The notes under the pieces were generated by a model. That model was given only the letters and a program-made list of their open reading frames with translations, ran no database searches and was not told the origin of the DNA. Position numbers and translations under genes: made by a program. A stretch of DNA of 64,000 bases from Lewinellaceae bacterium (GTDB lineage Bacteria; Bacteroidota; Bacteroidia; Chitinophagales; Saprospiraceae): contig JADJSY010000002.1 of assembly GCA_016711435.1 (NCBI GenBank), positions 186,001-250,000 of the forward strand, given 5' to 3'. Positions 17,558 through 26,895 of this stretch are shown piece after piece. Every line of letters begins with the position of its first letter. The first letter of the stretch is position 1.

Positions 17558-18139
17558 TTACAAAGGTACCCTTTCCAGCATCATTACGAAAGCGATACCA
17601 AAGACGGCGGAAGAAAGGAAGAAGTTTTTGTCTTTTTCGGGAATATGGATCAGGGCGCCTGCCAGCCACGATAACAGCACAACTGCCGCCACGATCAGCA
17701 ACTGACCCGCTTCCAGTCCGACGTTGAAAGCAAACAACGGCGGCACGATATTTTCTTCTTTTCCGAGCAGCGATTTGAGCAGAAAGGAAAAACCCATTCC
17801 ATGGATCAGGCCGAAAAACAAAGCGGCCAGGTAACGCACCTGAAAACCGTGTTTCGAGGTCTTTTTCAGGTCAATCAGGTTTATGGTACAAGTCAGCACA
17901 ATGGTAACGGGAATCAAAAACTCGATCACGGCACTCCGTACTTTCAATATATCGAGGACGCTCAGCGCCAGGGTGAGGCTGTGCCCCAGGGTAAAAGCCG
18001 TGACTAAAATGAGCAGTTGTTTCCACTCCCGCAGGCCGTACATCCCGCAAAGCGCCAGTATAAACAGAATGTGGTCGTAACCTTTCCAGTCGGCAATATG
18101 TTCGAGACCGGTTGAAAACCAGAGGTAAAAATCGTTCAA
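17558..18139 (-). CDS. HupE/UreJ family membrane protein
   Basis: A 193-residue protein with about six or seven hydrophobic segments and the HupE/UreJ motifs GLEHIADWKGYDHILFILAL near the N-terminus, FTLGHSLTLALS, and FGLIHGMGFSF. The conserved His/Asp residues in these motifs probably bind metal. HupE and UreJ proteins are nickel or cobalt permease-like components. This HupE_2 subgroup in Bacteroidota is of unproven substrate. The start is TTG at 18139, because no ATG precedes the conserved DFYLWFSTGLEHI. Its start codon is only 22 bases from that of the divergent DUF6702 gene, so both promoters must overlap or be leaderless. Confidence 0.85.
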   Translation of the reverse strand: MNDFYLWFSTGLEHIADWKGYDHILFILALCGMYGLREWKQLLILVTAFTLGHSLTLALSVLDILKVRSAVIEFLIPVTIVLTCTINLIDLKKTSKHGFQVRYLAALFFGLIHGMGFSFLLKSLLGKEENIVPPLFAFNVGLEAGQLLIVAAVVLLSWLAGALIHIPEKDKNFFLSSAVFGIAFVMMLERVPL

Positions 18140-18146
18140 AACTTCC

Positions 18147-18154
18147 TAATTTTG
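18147..18154 (+). promoter_or_regulatory. Possible -7 box TAATTTTG
   Basis: TAATTTTG matches the Bacteroidetes TAnnTTTG box and lies eight bases before the ATG of the DUF6702 gene, so the transcript would have almost no leader. No TTTG was found at the expected -33 position, so support is weak. Confidence 0.3.
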
Positions 18155-18161
18155 CATTATT

Positions 18162-18674
18162 ATGCAAATACACCACCTTTTTCAGGGTTTACGTTATACC
18201 GGGGTTCTTTTTTTACTGCTCTTTTTAGGCAGTTCATCTAAAACCGTACACCCTTATTATGTCAGCGTCACGGAAATACGCTCCGATTCCAGGCAGCAAT
18301 CGCTGAATATCAGTTGCCGTATGTTTACGGACGACCTGCAGGACGCGTTGTATAAAAAGTACCGGTACCGGACAGAATTGAGCAAAAAAGACGGCTCAGC
18401 AGACGCTTTCCTCCAGCGGTATATTGCGGAGCGCCTGCAAATCACCGTAGCAGGGAAACCCGTAACGTTTCAACTGATCGGTTATGAAATAGAAGAAGAG
18501 GCCACCTGGTGTTACCTCGAAGCGGCCTCTTTTCCCGGAACAGGCCCGGTGGTAGTACACAACAAATTACTCTATGATTTCCTGCCGGAACAAACCAACC
18601 TCGTTCATTTTTACCGCGACGGCGAACGGAGCAGCTATAAACTGGTGAATCCGGAGGCGATAGCGTCCTTTTAG
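18162..18674 (+). CDS. DUF6702 family exported protein
   Basis: A 170-residue protein with an N-terminal signal segment (about residues 8-26, LFLLLFLGSSS) and a beta-rich domain that begins HPYYVSVTEIRSDSRQQSLN. This opening is typical of the uncharacterised DUF6702 family in Bacteroidota, where such genes often adjoin HupE-like and M1 peptidase genes as they do here. The HPxxVS opening followed by a request-like beta strand suggests a periplasmic accessory protein, but no activity is known. It ends at an NATAACN heptad half-cassette that begins at the stop codon. Confidence 0.8.
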   Translation: MQIHHLFQGLRYTGVLFLLLFLGSSSKTVHPYYVSVTEIRSDSRQQSLNISCRMFTDDLQDALYKKYRYRTELSKKDGSADAFLQRYIAERLQITVAGKPVTFQLIGYEIEEEATWCYLEAASFPGTGPVVVHNKLLYDFLPEQTNLVHFYRDGERSSYKLVNPEAIASF

Positions 18675-18707
18675 TTGGTTATCCGTTATCAGTTATTCGT
18701 TATTGGT
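18675..18707. repeat. NATAACN heptad half-cassette
   Basis: GTTATCCGTTATCAGTTATTCGTTATTGG follows the DUF6702 stop directly (shown here as overlapping short words: GTTATCCG, TTATCAG, TTATTCG, TTATTGG). No complementary arm is seen before the pirin gene. Confidence 0.75.
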
Positions 18708-18785
18708 GTGGTCGCGCTTGGTATTTGTTCGGGGTTTGGCAAGTGTTATTCCATATCGTCTGGGGATTAGAAAACAGATATTTTA

Positions 18786-19658
18786 CTAGATACCCATCGG
18801 CACCTCCATCAGCAAAAACTCCGCATGACTGTCCGCTGTGATAGCCAGATTGTCAGTATCCCAGATACCAAAGCCGTCGCGGCGATTCAGTTGCTGGCCG
18901 TTGACGGTAATATCGCCGTTCAGCACAAAAACATATACCCCGTTGCCTTTCAATTTGATCGTATAATCGGCGTTGACACCTTTGTCAAAACTGCCGAGAT
19001 GGAACCAGGCATTTTGATGAATCCACACACCTGCGTCATTGGGATTGGGCGACAGGATTTGTTGCAGTTTATTTTTCCGGTCTTCGGGTTGCAGCGTGAT
19101 CTGGTCGTAGCGGGGTGCTACGTTGCGTTTGTTCGGAAATACCCATATCTGGAGGAATTTGACCGATTGATCCGTGTTTTTATTGTATTCGCTGTGGGTA
19201 ATTCCTGTGCCGGCGCTCATCACCTGCACATCGCCGTTGCGAATCACCGTGGTGTTACCCATGCTGTCCTTGTGCTCCAGATCTCCTTCCAGCGGAATGG
19301 AGATGATCTCCATGTTGTCGTGCGGGTGTTTGCCAAAACCCATGCCGCCCTGCACGGTATCGTCGTTGAGCACGCGCAACACACCGAAGTGCATACGTTC
19401 GGGGTTGTAATAATTGGCAAAACTGAAGGTATGATAACTTTGCAGCCAGCCGTGATTGGCCGATCCGCGTGTATCGGCTTTATGAAAAACGGAGTTCGCC
19501 ATAAGTTTTGAATCTGTATTGGGAATGTGATTGAAACCGAGGATTTCAAGTTCTTTCAGTTCGTCGATGTTGTTTTTTACCACGTTGCCCAATGCAGCGG
19601 AAGTAACAAACATACCGGTGCCTAAAAGGCCCTTTTTGAGAAAATCTTTGCGTTCCAT
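18786..19658 (-). CDS. Pirin family protein with export signal
   Basis: A 290-residue bicupin. The N-terminus (MERKDFLKKGLLGTGMFVTSAALG) resembles a twin-arginine-like or Bacteroidota secretion leader, although only a lysine pair is present. The pirin domain has the metal ligands HPHDNMEI (two histidines) and THSEYN (histidine and glutamate), so the iron site should be intact. The second cupin starts around residue 200. Some pirins have quercetin 2,3-dioxygenase activity, while others act in redox signalling; the substrate here is unknown. An exported pirin is less usual than the cytoplasmic type. It is monocistronic. Confidence 0.88.
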   Translation of the reverse strand: MERKDFLKKGLLGTGMFVTSAALGNVVKNNIDELKELEILGFNHIPNTDSKLMANSVFHKADTRGSANHGWLQSYHTFSFANYYNPERMHFGVLRVLNDDTVQGGMGFGKHPHDNMEIISIPLEGDLEHKDSMGNTTVIRNGDVQVMSAGTGITHSEYNKNTDQSVKFLQIWVFPNKRNVAPRYDQITLQPEDRKNKLQQILSPNPNDAGVWIHQNAWFHLGSFDKGVNADYTIKLKGNGVYVFVLNGDITVNGQQLNRRDGFGIWDTDNLAITADSHAEFLLMEVPMGI

Positions 19659-19897
19659 ACTTTTTGAATAATTCTGGAATGAGTGTGTTATTTATTTGAA
19701 CACGGATAAAACGGATTAGGAGAATAATGATGTTTCACGGAGTGATATTTTTTTATACGATAGGCACAGAACAATATACTCTACGGGCTATGTTTTAAAT
19801 CCGTGTTTTATCTAAGGATAGTTTTGATGCCCAGTCTTTTACCCAAGATTCAGATAGACTCATTTTGATAAAAACTGTGTTTTACCTAATCTGTGAG
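19659..19897. other. Intergenic region with an ACACGGATAAAAC inverted repeat
   Basis: AACACGGATAAAACGGATT near 19699 is partly complementary to AAATCCGTGTTTTATC near 19797, which could form a long hairpin. The word AACACGGATTAA also occurs in the NATAACN cassettes. No gene or clear promoter is visible. Confidence 0.4.
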
Positions 19898-21339
19898 TTA
19901 GTTCAGGCTAATCGGCTTGCCGAGATAGAAATCCAGAATTTTCAATTTGAACAGGAAATCGTACTTCGCTACCACCATATCATTTTCTGCGTTGTCGCGG
20001 TTATTTTTGGCAGTAGTAAGGTCGAATGCATTGACGGCGCCGACGGTGTAGCGTTTTTCCATGTTCTCGTATGCCAGGGTCGTCGAATTGAGGGTGCGTT
20101 GGGCGGCCTCGAATTGTTTGTCGGCGGCGCGTGCATTGGCGATGGCAGTCTGAATATCGTTTTTCAGGGTCTGGCGCGTCTGGTTCTGTTGCAATTGTGC
20201 GTTCAGCAGGTTCAGGTTGGCGCGTTCCACACTGAGCCGGGTACGGCCGTTCTGATAAATCGGAATGCTGATATTCAGGCCCACACTCTGACCGAAGTTG
20301 CGGTTCATCTGATCGAAGTAAGGCACCCGTTGTATATTGACAGGTACCTGGATTTGTTGTCCCGGAATTTCCAGGATGCGGTTTTCACCATCAATTATCA
20401 CCGGGAAAATATAGGGAAACTCGTCGATGCGTTCAGGCGTTTTGAAAGCGGTCGAGTAGTTGCTGTTCAGGTTGACGCCGAAACCAACAGAGGGATAGTA
20501 AGCCGATTTGGCGATGTCAATACCTTCCCGGGCGCTTTCTACGCGGTGGTCGGCAGCCCGTACACTCGGTTGGGTACCCAAGGCCGTCTGATAAACGGGG
20601 CTGAGGGTCAAGGCTTCGGGCGCTGCGTTTTCCGGTACTGTCACCAGGGGCTTTCGATACGCAGATCGTAATCCGGTTCGAGCTGGAGTAGTTGTTTCAG
20701 GTTGAGGTAAGCGAGGTCGATATTATTTTGAGAGATTACTGCCGACTGCTGGTCGCGGGCGATCTGCGCTTCGATATTGTATTTGTCGACCATTGGAACC
20801 GTTCCGGCGTCGATCATTTTCTGCGTAACAGATAATTGCGATTGACTCAATTCAACCCGGCGGTTGGCATTTTGGGCCTGCTCCTCAAACAACAGAATGT
20901 TCAGAAAAGCGGACGCTACCTGTAGCGAAATGTTATTGATCGATTGTTCCGCATCCGCTTCGGCAGCCCTGCGATCCCAGCCGGATTGTTTCACCGCGTG
21001 GTGAATTTGTCCGCCCTGAAACAGGGAGATGCTCGCGTTCAGGCCGACACTGTTGTAGCCTGTTGCCTGTGTGCTAAACGAGTTGGTCGTCGGGTCAATC
21101 GTGTAACCGAATTGTTCGCCGGCGTTGAATGATGCGCTGATGTTGGGCAAACGCGCCGCTTTGGCCTGCCGTTCCGACAAAACGGATGTTTTTACATTCG
21201 CAACTGCTTGTTTAATGGTGAGGTTATTTTCCTGTGCGTATCGTACGCAACGTTCGAGTGACCAGACCTCTTGTGCGCCGGCCATTAAACTGAGTAGCAG
21301 GAATGCCAGAGCGGCCGTAAATTTTAAGGTATTTTTCAT
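19898..21339 (-). pseudogene. TolC-like outer membrane efflux protein, frameshifted
   Basis: One outer-membrane efflux protein of about 480 residues, split by a frameshift at about 20647. The first part (21339 to about 20650) has a signal peptide (KNTLKFTAALAFLLLSLMAGAQ) and the first TolC repeat, with long heptad-like helices. The second part (about 20650 to 19898) has the second repeat (VGLNISIPIYQNGRTRLSVE). Adding one C to the C-run at 20647-20650 joins them (SPLVTVPENAAPEA). The reading stops at TGA, and the GTG at 20644 overlaps it. TolC-type proteins form the outer-membrane channel of tripartite efflux pumps; no adaptor or pump genes are adjacent. ATG 21339 is preferred to the ATG at 21417. 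Confidence 0.85.
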
Positions 21340-21450
21340 GTTTGAATGGAAAAGTTGTTTCTGTTTCCAGCCGTTTTTATCCATAGCAAGAGTACGCCAA
21401 TCGGCGCATGTATTCAAGTCTTTTTCTATAAATGGCTGATATTGGTAGAT

Positions 21451-21572
21451 AAGTTATCAGTTATTGGTTATCAGTTATCGGTTGTTATCTGTTATAGGGG
21501 TAACGTTTGGTCATTTGAAATACTAAACGTTACCACCCCTGATAACAGATAACGATACGATAACTAATAACC
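21451..21572. repeat. NATAACN heptad hairpin cassette
   Basis: Heptads GTTATCAGTTATTGG and TTATCTGTTAT at 21454-21495 run into an inner stem (GGGGTAACGTTTGG against AAACGTTACCACCCC) around the loop TCATTTGAAATAC. The heptad complement GATAACAGATAACG lies at 21541-21554. The right end encodes the last residues and the TAG stop of the M14 peptidase gene. Confidence 0.9.
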
Positions 21573-23336
21573 AGTAAGCAAAGCGGCATCGAGCACCCGC
21601 GCCACCGGGTACATCCGGTGCGTCGGTTCGTACCAGGGCGATTGCCGGTACACCCAGTCGAGTTGGGCGGAGGCGTCGCCGGCAAATTCCGGGTCTGCGG
21701 CGCGTTTGGCGTCCAATTTTGCCTGCACTGTCGGGTTTTCTTTTAAAAACTGCGCAGCGAGGTCTTCAAAAACATACGCCGAGAAATATTCTTTCTGCAT
21801 CAGCACCGACTCGAAAAAATTCCAGGCAAACCAGGAGTCGGGCGCATTCGGTTCCAGTGTTTCCATCAGATAACGGTTGGCCGCCTGGTTGGTGTAAATG
21901 ACGAGGTCGCCCTTGCTGAATTTCCGGCGTTGCTTCCGTTTTTCGAATTGCACCTTGTAATGGTAATAATGGCCTTCCCAGGCATTGCGCGTTTTGAAAT
22001 CACCGATATAATAGGTCTCTGTCTCCAGTTCAAGGTCTTTTTTTAAAGGCTGCATAACCACGCCGTTGAGTTGCAGGCGCTCGATCACGTTTTCCCAGGC
22101 AGCCGGAATGATATAAGCAGCGGGCTTTTCAACCGTTAGCGAAGGCGTGAAGTAGTTGTAATACGGGATATTTTTTTCGTACGGTTTGCTGCGGTCGTAC
22201 CAGAGTCGCGGCAATCCGCTCACTTCCGAGGGCTTGTATCCCGCTTCGTATCCTTTAAACAGGATCGAATCGTGCTTTTTCTGATCCATCGCATAGTCTA
22301 AGTGGAAAGCGCTTTTGTTTTTGGTTAGTTCAAAAGCCGCCGCGCGCGCCTTGCCAATTTCGTCGTGGTGTTTTGCGATAAAATGGATCACGACATCCAT
22401 AAAATGGTAGGTGCCCCACAGGCGGTCTTTGAAAGGTTTGAGCATGTGGGTTTCGGGCATAAAACCGATCGTGTTCCACAAAGCGGCATAACCGGTGGAA
22501 TAGCGTCCGTAATCGCAAAAACCAGTGATGCCGGAATCGGGCGTTTCCTTGGGCGAATCGACGTAGGGAATCATTTCCCAGTTCCGGGTTTTCATATCGG
22601 CATACAGTTCGGGCAGCATCGTTTCCTGCAAAAACTGCCCCAGCGGCGCTTCCAGTTTGTTGTGCTGCGTAGCGATGAGCGTCATCGTGTATTGGTAATC
22701 CGCGCCGTTACTGGTGTGGTTGTCCACAAAAATATCGGGCATCCAGGTCTGGAAAATCCGGTTGAACGCGCGGGCATTGCGCGAGTCGCATTTGATAAAA
22801 TCGCGGTTGAGGTCGTAGTTGCGGGCATTGCCCCGGAAACCGTACGATTCCGGGCCGTCCTGGTTGGCCCGGGTATAACTGTTGCGGTTCAGGCAGCCGT
22901 CTACGTTGTACACCGGAATCAAAACAATGGCTAAGTGTTCCAGCGATTTTTGCAGCTCCGGTTTACTGAGGTAATCGCGGAGCAGCAGCACGGTGGCATC
23001 GATGCCTTCTGGCTCGCCCGGCTGTATGCCGTTGTTAATCAACAGGATACGTTTTCCGGATTGACGAATCTTGACCGGGTCAAATACCCCGTCCGTATTC
23101 AGCACCGCTACGTGCATGGGTTCGCCACTGTCCGTACTGCCCATGGTGCTCAGTTGAAAAATGCCGGGATTTGCGGCGGCCAGTTTTTCAAAACAGGCAA
23201 TGGCTTCGAGGTACGTAAGCGTCTGGTTGGGATTTGTTTCAAAAGGAATCGTGAAATGCGCCATGTGCTGACTATTGAATATTTTTTTGGTGCAGGATGG
23301 AAGGAGCAACAATAGAAAAGGTAAAAAACGAACCAT
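21564..23336 (-). CDS. M14 family zinc carboxypeptidase-like lipoprotein
   Basis: A 590-residue protein with a lipoprotein signal (LLLLLPSC, Cys15) and an M14 metallopeptidase domain in about residues 40-330. The second zinc histidine (DIFVDNHTSNGADYQYT) and the general base glutamate (GFMPETHMLKPF) are visible. The first zinc motif reads NNGIQPGEPEG, however, where family members have HPGEP: the histidine ligand is replaced by glutamine (codon CAG). The enzyme may therefore have lost or altered zinc binding. The remaining C-terminal 250 residues are a beta-rich region without a recognised domain. Its last codons and TAG stop lie in a repeat cassette. It is probably cell-surface or periplasmic. 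Confidence 0.85.
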   Translation of the reverse strand: MVRFLPFLLLLLPSCTKKIFNSQHMAHFTIPFETNPNQTLTYLEAIACFEKLAAANPGIFQLSTMGSTDSGEPMHVAVLNTDGVFDPVKIRQSGKRILLINNGIQPGEPEGIDATVLLLRDYLSKPELQKSLEHLAIVLIPVYNVDGCLNRNSYTRANQDGPESYGFRGNARNYDLNRDFIKCDSRNARAFNRIFQTWMPDIFVDNHTSNGADYQYTMTLIATQHNKLEAPLGQFLQETMLPELYADMKTRNWEMIPYVDSPKETPDSGITGFCDYGRYSTGYAALWNTIGFMPETHMLKPFKDRLWGTYHFMDVVIHFIAKHHDEIGKARAAAFELTKNKSAFHLDYAMDQKKHDSILFKGYEAGYKPSEVSGLPRLWYDRSKPYEKNIPYYNYFTPSLTVEKPAAYIIPAAWENVIERLQLNGVVMQPLKKDLELETETYYIGDFKTRNAWEGHYYHYKVQFEKRKQRRKFSKGDLVIYTNQAANRYLMETLEPNAPDSWFAWNFFESVLMQKEYFSAYVFEDLAAQFLKENPTVQAKLDAKRAADPEFAGDASAQLDWVYRQSPWYEPTHRMYPVARVLDAALLTGY

Positions 23337-23343
23337 ACTTTTG
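23336..23343 (+). promoter_or_regulatory. Possible -7 box TACTTTTG before the helicase gene
   Basis: TACTTTTG matches TAnnTTTG and points toward the helicase gene 170 bases downstream, across a GTGTTTA hairpin. There is no convincing -33 box, and it overlaps the M14 start codon on the other strand. Confidence 0.25.
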
Positions 23344-23396
23344 GGCGGAAAGATAGGGAATTGAGTGGCTTGAGATTTGTTAGTTTTGCGCTGTTG

Positions 23397-23504
23397 GTGT
23401 TTAGGGTTTGGTGTTTAGTGTTTAGGGCGCATTGCCCTTGGCTAAATGATATAGAGTAACCAAAGGCAACGTACTCCAAACACTAAACACCAAACCCTAA
23501 ACAC
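23397..23504. repeat. GTGTTTA heptad hairpin cassette
   Basis: GTGTTTAGGGTTTGGTGTTT leads into the core GGGCGCATTGCCCTTGGC. The loop AAATGATATAGAG is followed by the complementary CCAAAGGCAACG and ACTAAACACCAAACCC. The right arm ends nine bases before the helicase ATG, so most of the untranslated leader is this hairpin. Confidence 0.9.
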
Positions 23505-23512
23505 AAAAAAAC

Positions 23513-26500
23513 ATGCTACCGATCGAAGTCATTTCCGCCGGCGCCGGTTCCGGAAAAACCTACCGGCTCACCGGGCGCGTGGTCGAGCTATTGCAGGAAG
23601 GCGTACGCCCTGCAGGCATCGTCGCCACTACTTTTACCCAGAAAGCGGCGGCGGAGCTACAGGAGCGCGTCCGCGTACGGTTGCTCGAAAAAGGTATGAG
23701 TGAAGCCGCCAATGAACTCGGCTCGGCATTGATCGGAACGGTACACAGCATCGGCGCCCGGCTCCTGCAGCGTTTCGCTTTTGAAGCGGGCGTGTCGCCG
23801 CTGGTCGAAATCATTGCCGAGGGCGACAGCCAGCGCCTGTTCAATGAATCATTGGCCCAGGTATTGACGCCGGCCAGGATCGAACGTATGAACCACCTCG
23901 CCGACCGGCTGGGCCTTTCCAAAAAGAAGGCCACCGGCGAACCTTATGACTGGCGGCGCAGTATCCGGGAAATGACCGACGTGGCGCGCGCCAATAATTT
24001 TTCAAAAAAGGTATTGGAAACCAGTAAGTTGCGTTCCTGGGAATCCTTTGAACGCCTGCTGCCACCTGTGCAAAACACCGACCCTGTGGTATGGAACAAC
24101 CGCCTGCTGTCGGCTATCGATCAGGCAGTAGCGGCCCTGGAAGCCAACGAAAGCGACACCACCAAAGTCACCCAGGACGCGAGGGCAACCCTGCGCGATT
24201 TCCAGAACCAACTGAAATACCGCGGCGAACTGTACTGGCATGAGTGGGTGAAAATTTCCAAAACCAACGCCTCCAAAAAAAGCAGCGAGCTGCTGGAAGA
24301 GGTACACGAACTCGCGCTGCGCCACGACGAACACCCGCAGTTCCGGGCCGACATCAAAGGGTTTATGGAAATGGTGTTCGACATTGCTACCGATGCGCTC
24401 GGCGAATACGAGCAATACAAGAAAAAACGCGGCCTGATCGATTATACCGACATGGAAACGTATGTCAGTCAGTTGCTCCGCGTGCAAGCGGTCCGCGATA
24501 CCTTGTCCCGCGAAATTGATTTATTGCTGGTTGATGAATTTCAGGACACTTCGCCGATTCAATTGGATATTTTCCTGCAAATCAGCCGATTAGCCAAACG
24601 CTCCATCTGGGTAGGTGATCCCAAGCAAAGTATTTACGGTTTTCGCGGGGCCGATCCGGCGCTCATGCAGGCTATCATCAATGCTACCGGCGGCGTAAAA
24701 GACGACAACATTTTAAAACAGTCGTGGCGCAGCCGACCGGATATTGTCTATGCCGTCAACGCCATTTTTACCCGCGCTTTCCCGGACACGCCGCCGGAAC
24801 AGGTTGTGTTGGAACCGGCGCTCGCCGACGATGCCACACTCGCACCCGCGCTGCAACACTGGCATTTTTTGTCGGAACTCGACGAAAACAAAGTGCCCGG
24901 AAAACCCTGGATACAAAATTGTATCGCCGATCAGATCGGAGTAATGCTGGAACGCAAGGTGTTGATTTACAATAAAAAAACAAAAGAAAAACGTCCGGTT
25001 CGCCCCGGTGATATCGCCGTGTTGTGCCGCGACAACCGCGGCTGTATAGATATGGCCGATGCGCTGCACCGTGCCGGACTGAAAGCATCGATCAGCCGAA
25101 CCGGATTGCTCGATACGCCGGAAGCCAAACTCACGCTGGCCTGCCTGAAATACCTGCTCACGCCTTCCGATGCCCTGAGCGCTGCCGAAATCCTGCTGCT
25201 GACCAATGAGATGTCGCTGGAAACCATGGTGGAAAGCCGCCTCGATTGGCTGCGCACCGAACCGGGGCTGCTCCGTTCATCGTGGGCCACGCAGGATACC
25301 ATGCTCGAACAGTTGCTGCAACTCCGTCCGCGCATCGCCGATCTGTCCGCCTCTGAAATCCTGAACCTGGTGCTCGACGAACTCGACCTGCGCCGCCTGG
25401 TGGTTCCGCTGGGCAATATCAACCAGCGCTTAGACAACCTCGACCGCCTGCGCCGCTACGCACTCGATTACGAATCGGCCTGCAATCGCCTGCATTCGGC
25501 GGCTTCTCTGGGCGGTTTCCTGCTGTGGATCAATGATTTGGCGCGCAATAAATTGGATGCGCAGGGTTCCGGCGAAAGTGAAGACGCCGTAAAAGTGCTC
25601 ACCTACCACCGCAGCAAAGGACTGGAATATCCAGTCACTGTTTGCAATAACCTCGATGAGCCGCTCAAAGAACGCATCTGGGGCCTGAACCTGGTTGCAG
25701 AAACCCCCGAGCCGGATATCAACAACATCCTCGGCAACCGCTGGCTGCGCTTCTGGGTGAATCCTTATGCCGATCAGTTTCAAAAAACACACCTCGAAGA
25801 AACACTGCTGCAAACGGAAGAATGGGCCGCTGCCTCCCGCCTGGCGCTGGAAGAAGAAGCGCGGCTGCTATACGTCGGACTCACCCGTGCCCGCGATTAC
25901 CTGGTGTTCCCGACCCTGCGCAAACCTGCGCGCTGGCTCAACCGGGTGTTTAACCAGGGAGACGAATCCATTCCCACGCTCGATCCGAACTCCGATGAAA
26001 CGCCGTTTTACCACAACGGTATGCCGCTGCTTTGCGCTACGGAACGCGCCTTCAAACCCAAAGATTTCCCGGAGGCCGCCCCGGACACTACGCCCATTCC
26101 ATTCCATGCTCCCCGGCTGGGCCGCCGGCCCGTGCCACGCGCCCCGCTTTTTATCGACGCGGCAGGCGAACTTCCACCGGGCTTTCATCCGCAATGGGGC
26201 GAACCCCGGACTTTTGCGCCCTGGCTGGCATTTCGCGGCGATTATTCGGCGGCGCTGGGCAAGGCCGTCCAGACTTTGCTGGGGGTTGGTTTGCAACAAA
26301 TTACGAACGAACAATTCCTGCAAACGGCTCGTAAACAATTGCAAATCAGGGAAGTAACGGAGGCTGTTTCGCCTGAACAGGTATTGCAGCACGCAGCGGC
26401 ATTCCGCACTTTTTGGGAACAGATGTACGCTCCGACAGGCGCTCAGATGCAGTACCCGCTCGAAGGCCGGCACGGCAAACGATTGTTGCAGTTGCAACCC

Positions 26501-26710
26501 GATATTTTTCTGGAAAACACGGAGACGGTGGTTGCGATACAGTTCGCGGGTTTTGCAGAAGGTATGAAAAAATGGAAGAACCAGACTCAGGCACTGGCGC
26601 CGCTGATGGGCTGGACACAATTATTGCTCCGGCAGTTGTTTCCCCTGAAAAAAGTGGCGTTGTGGGTGGTGTTTCCGATGGAAGGGCAGGCGGTAGAGGT
26701 GTTTTTTTGA
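23513..26710 (+). CDS. UvrD/AddA-like superfamily 1 helicase with degenerate nuclease end
   Basis: A 1065-residue ATP-dependent DNA helicase/exonuclease-type protein. Motif I is SAGAGSGKT (residues 8-16), motif II LLLVDEFQDTSP (about 338), motif III VGDPKQSIYGFRGAD, motif V VLTYHRSKGLEYPV and motif VI RLLYVGLTRARDYL. The arrangement matches RecB/AddA-type helicases of double-strand-break repair. The C-terminal segment (QPDIFLENTETVVAIQF) resembles the PD-(D/E)xK nuclease core but has IQ where the E/D-x-K lysine is expected, so nuclease activity is probably absent. No AddB/RecC-type partner is adjacent. The upstream leader is almost entirely a GTGTTTA hairpin. Confidence 0.85.
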   Translation: MLPIEVISAGAGSGKTYRLTGRVVELLQEGVRPAGIVATTFTQKAAAELQERVRVRLLEKGMSEAANELGSALIGTVHSIGARLLQRFAFEAGVSPLVEIIAEGDSQRLFNESLAQVLTPARIERMNHLADRLGLSKKKATGEPYDWRRSIREMTDVARANNFSKKVLETSKLRSWESFERLLPPVQNTDPVVWNNRLLSAIDQAVAALEANESDTTKVTQDARATLRDFQNQLKYRGELYWHEWVKISKTNASKKSSELLEEVHELALRHDEHPQFRADIKGFMEMVFDIATDALGEYEQYKKKRGLIDYTDMETYVSQLLRVQAVRDTLSREIDLLLVDEFQDTSPIQLDIFLQISRLAKRSIWVGDPKQSIYGFRGADPALMQAIINATGGVKDDNILKQSWRSRPDIVYAVNAIFTRAFPDTPPEQVVLEPALADDATLAPALQHWHFLSELDENKVPGKPWIQNCIADQIGVMLERKVLIYNKKTKEKRPVRPGDIAVLCRDNRGCIDMADALHRAGLKASISRTGLLDTPEAKLTLACLKYLLTPSDALSAAEILLLTNEMSLETMVESRLDWLRTEPGLLRSSWATQDTMLEQLLQLRPRIADLSASEILNLVLDELDLRRLVVPLGNINQRLDNLDRLRRYALDYESACNRLHSAASLGGFLLWINDLARNKLDAQGSGESEDAVKVLTYHRSKGLEYPVTVCNNLDEPLKERIWGLNLVAETPEPDINNILGNRWLRFWVNPYADQFQKTHLEETLLQTEEWAAASRLALEEEARLLYVGLTRARDYLVFPTLRKPARWLNRVFNQGDESIPTLDPNSDETPFYHNGMPLLCATERAFKPKDFPEAAPDTTPIPFHAPRLGRRPVPRAPLFIDAAGELPPGFHPQWGEPRTFAPWLAFRGDYSAALGKAVQTLLGVGLQQITNEQFLQTARKQLQIREVTEAVSPEQVLQHAAAFRTFWEQMYAPTGAQMQYPLEGRHGKRLLQLQPDIFLENTETVVAIQFAGFAEGMKKWKNQTQALAPLMGWTQLLLRQLFPLKKVALWVVFPMEGQAVEVFF

Positions 26711-26750
26711 AGTAACTTCACAAAGCAACGCCTAAAAAACAAGTTCACGA

Positions 26751-26895
26751 TTTGACTAACCCCCGCGCTTTAGCCGGGGGAAATGAACAGGGCAAACACA
26801 TATGGGTTTTAACCCAAAATGAGTGATCTGGGGTTAAAACCCCGTTGGATTTAGGTTCTTCGATACCCCCGGCTAAAGCGCGCGGGTTAGTCAAA
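26751..26895. repeat. Nested inverted repeat element (30-bp arms)
   Basis: The outer arms at 26751-26780 and 26866-26895 are complementary over 30 bases with one mismatch (TTTGACTAACCCCCGCGC, TTTAGCCGGGGG). Inside is a second pair, GGGTTTTAACCC (26804-26815) and GGGGTTAAAACCCC (26830-26843). The element has no coding capacity and could be a miniature transposable element or a structured RNA. Its right arm supplies the stop of the DUF1295 gene. Confidence 0.85.

Noticed and set aside
19865..20671. Open frame of 268 codons on the plus strand
   Set aside because: It is antisense to the TolC-like gene, which has clear family motifs. It contains no recognisable domain itself.
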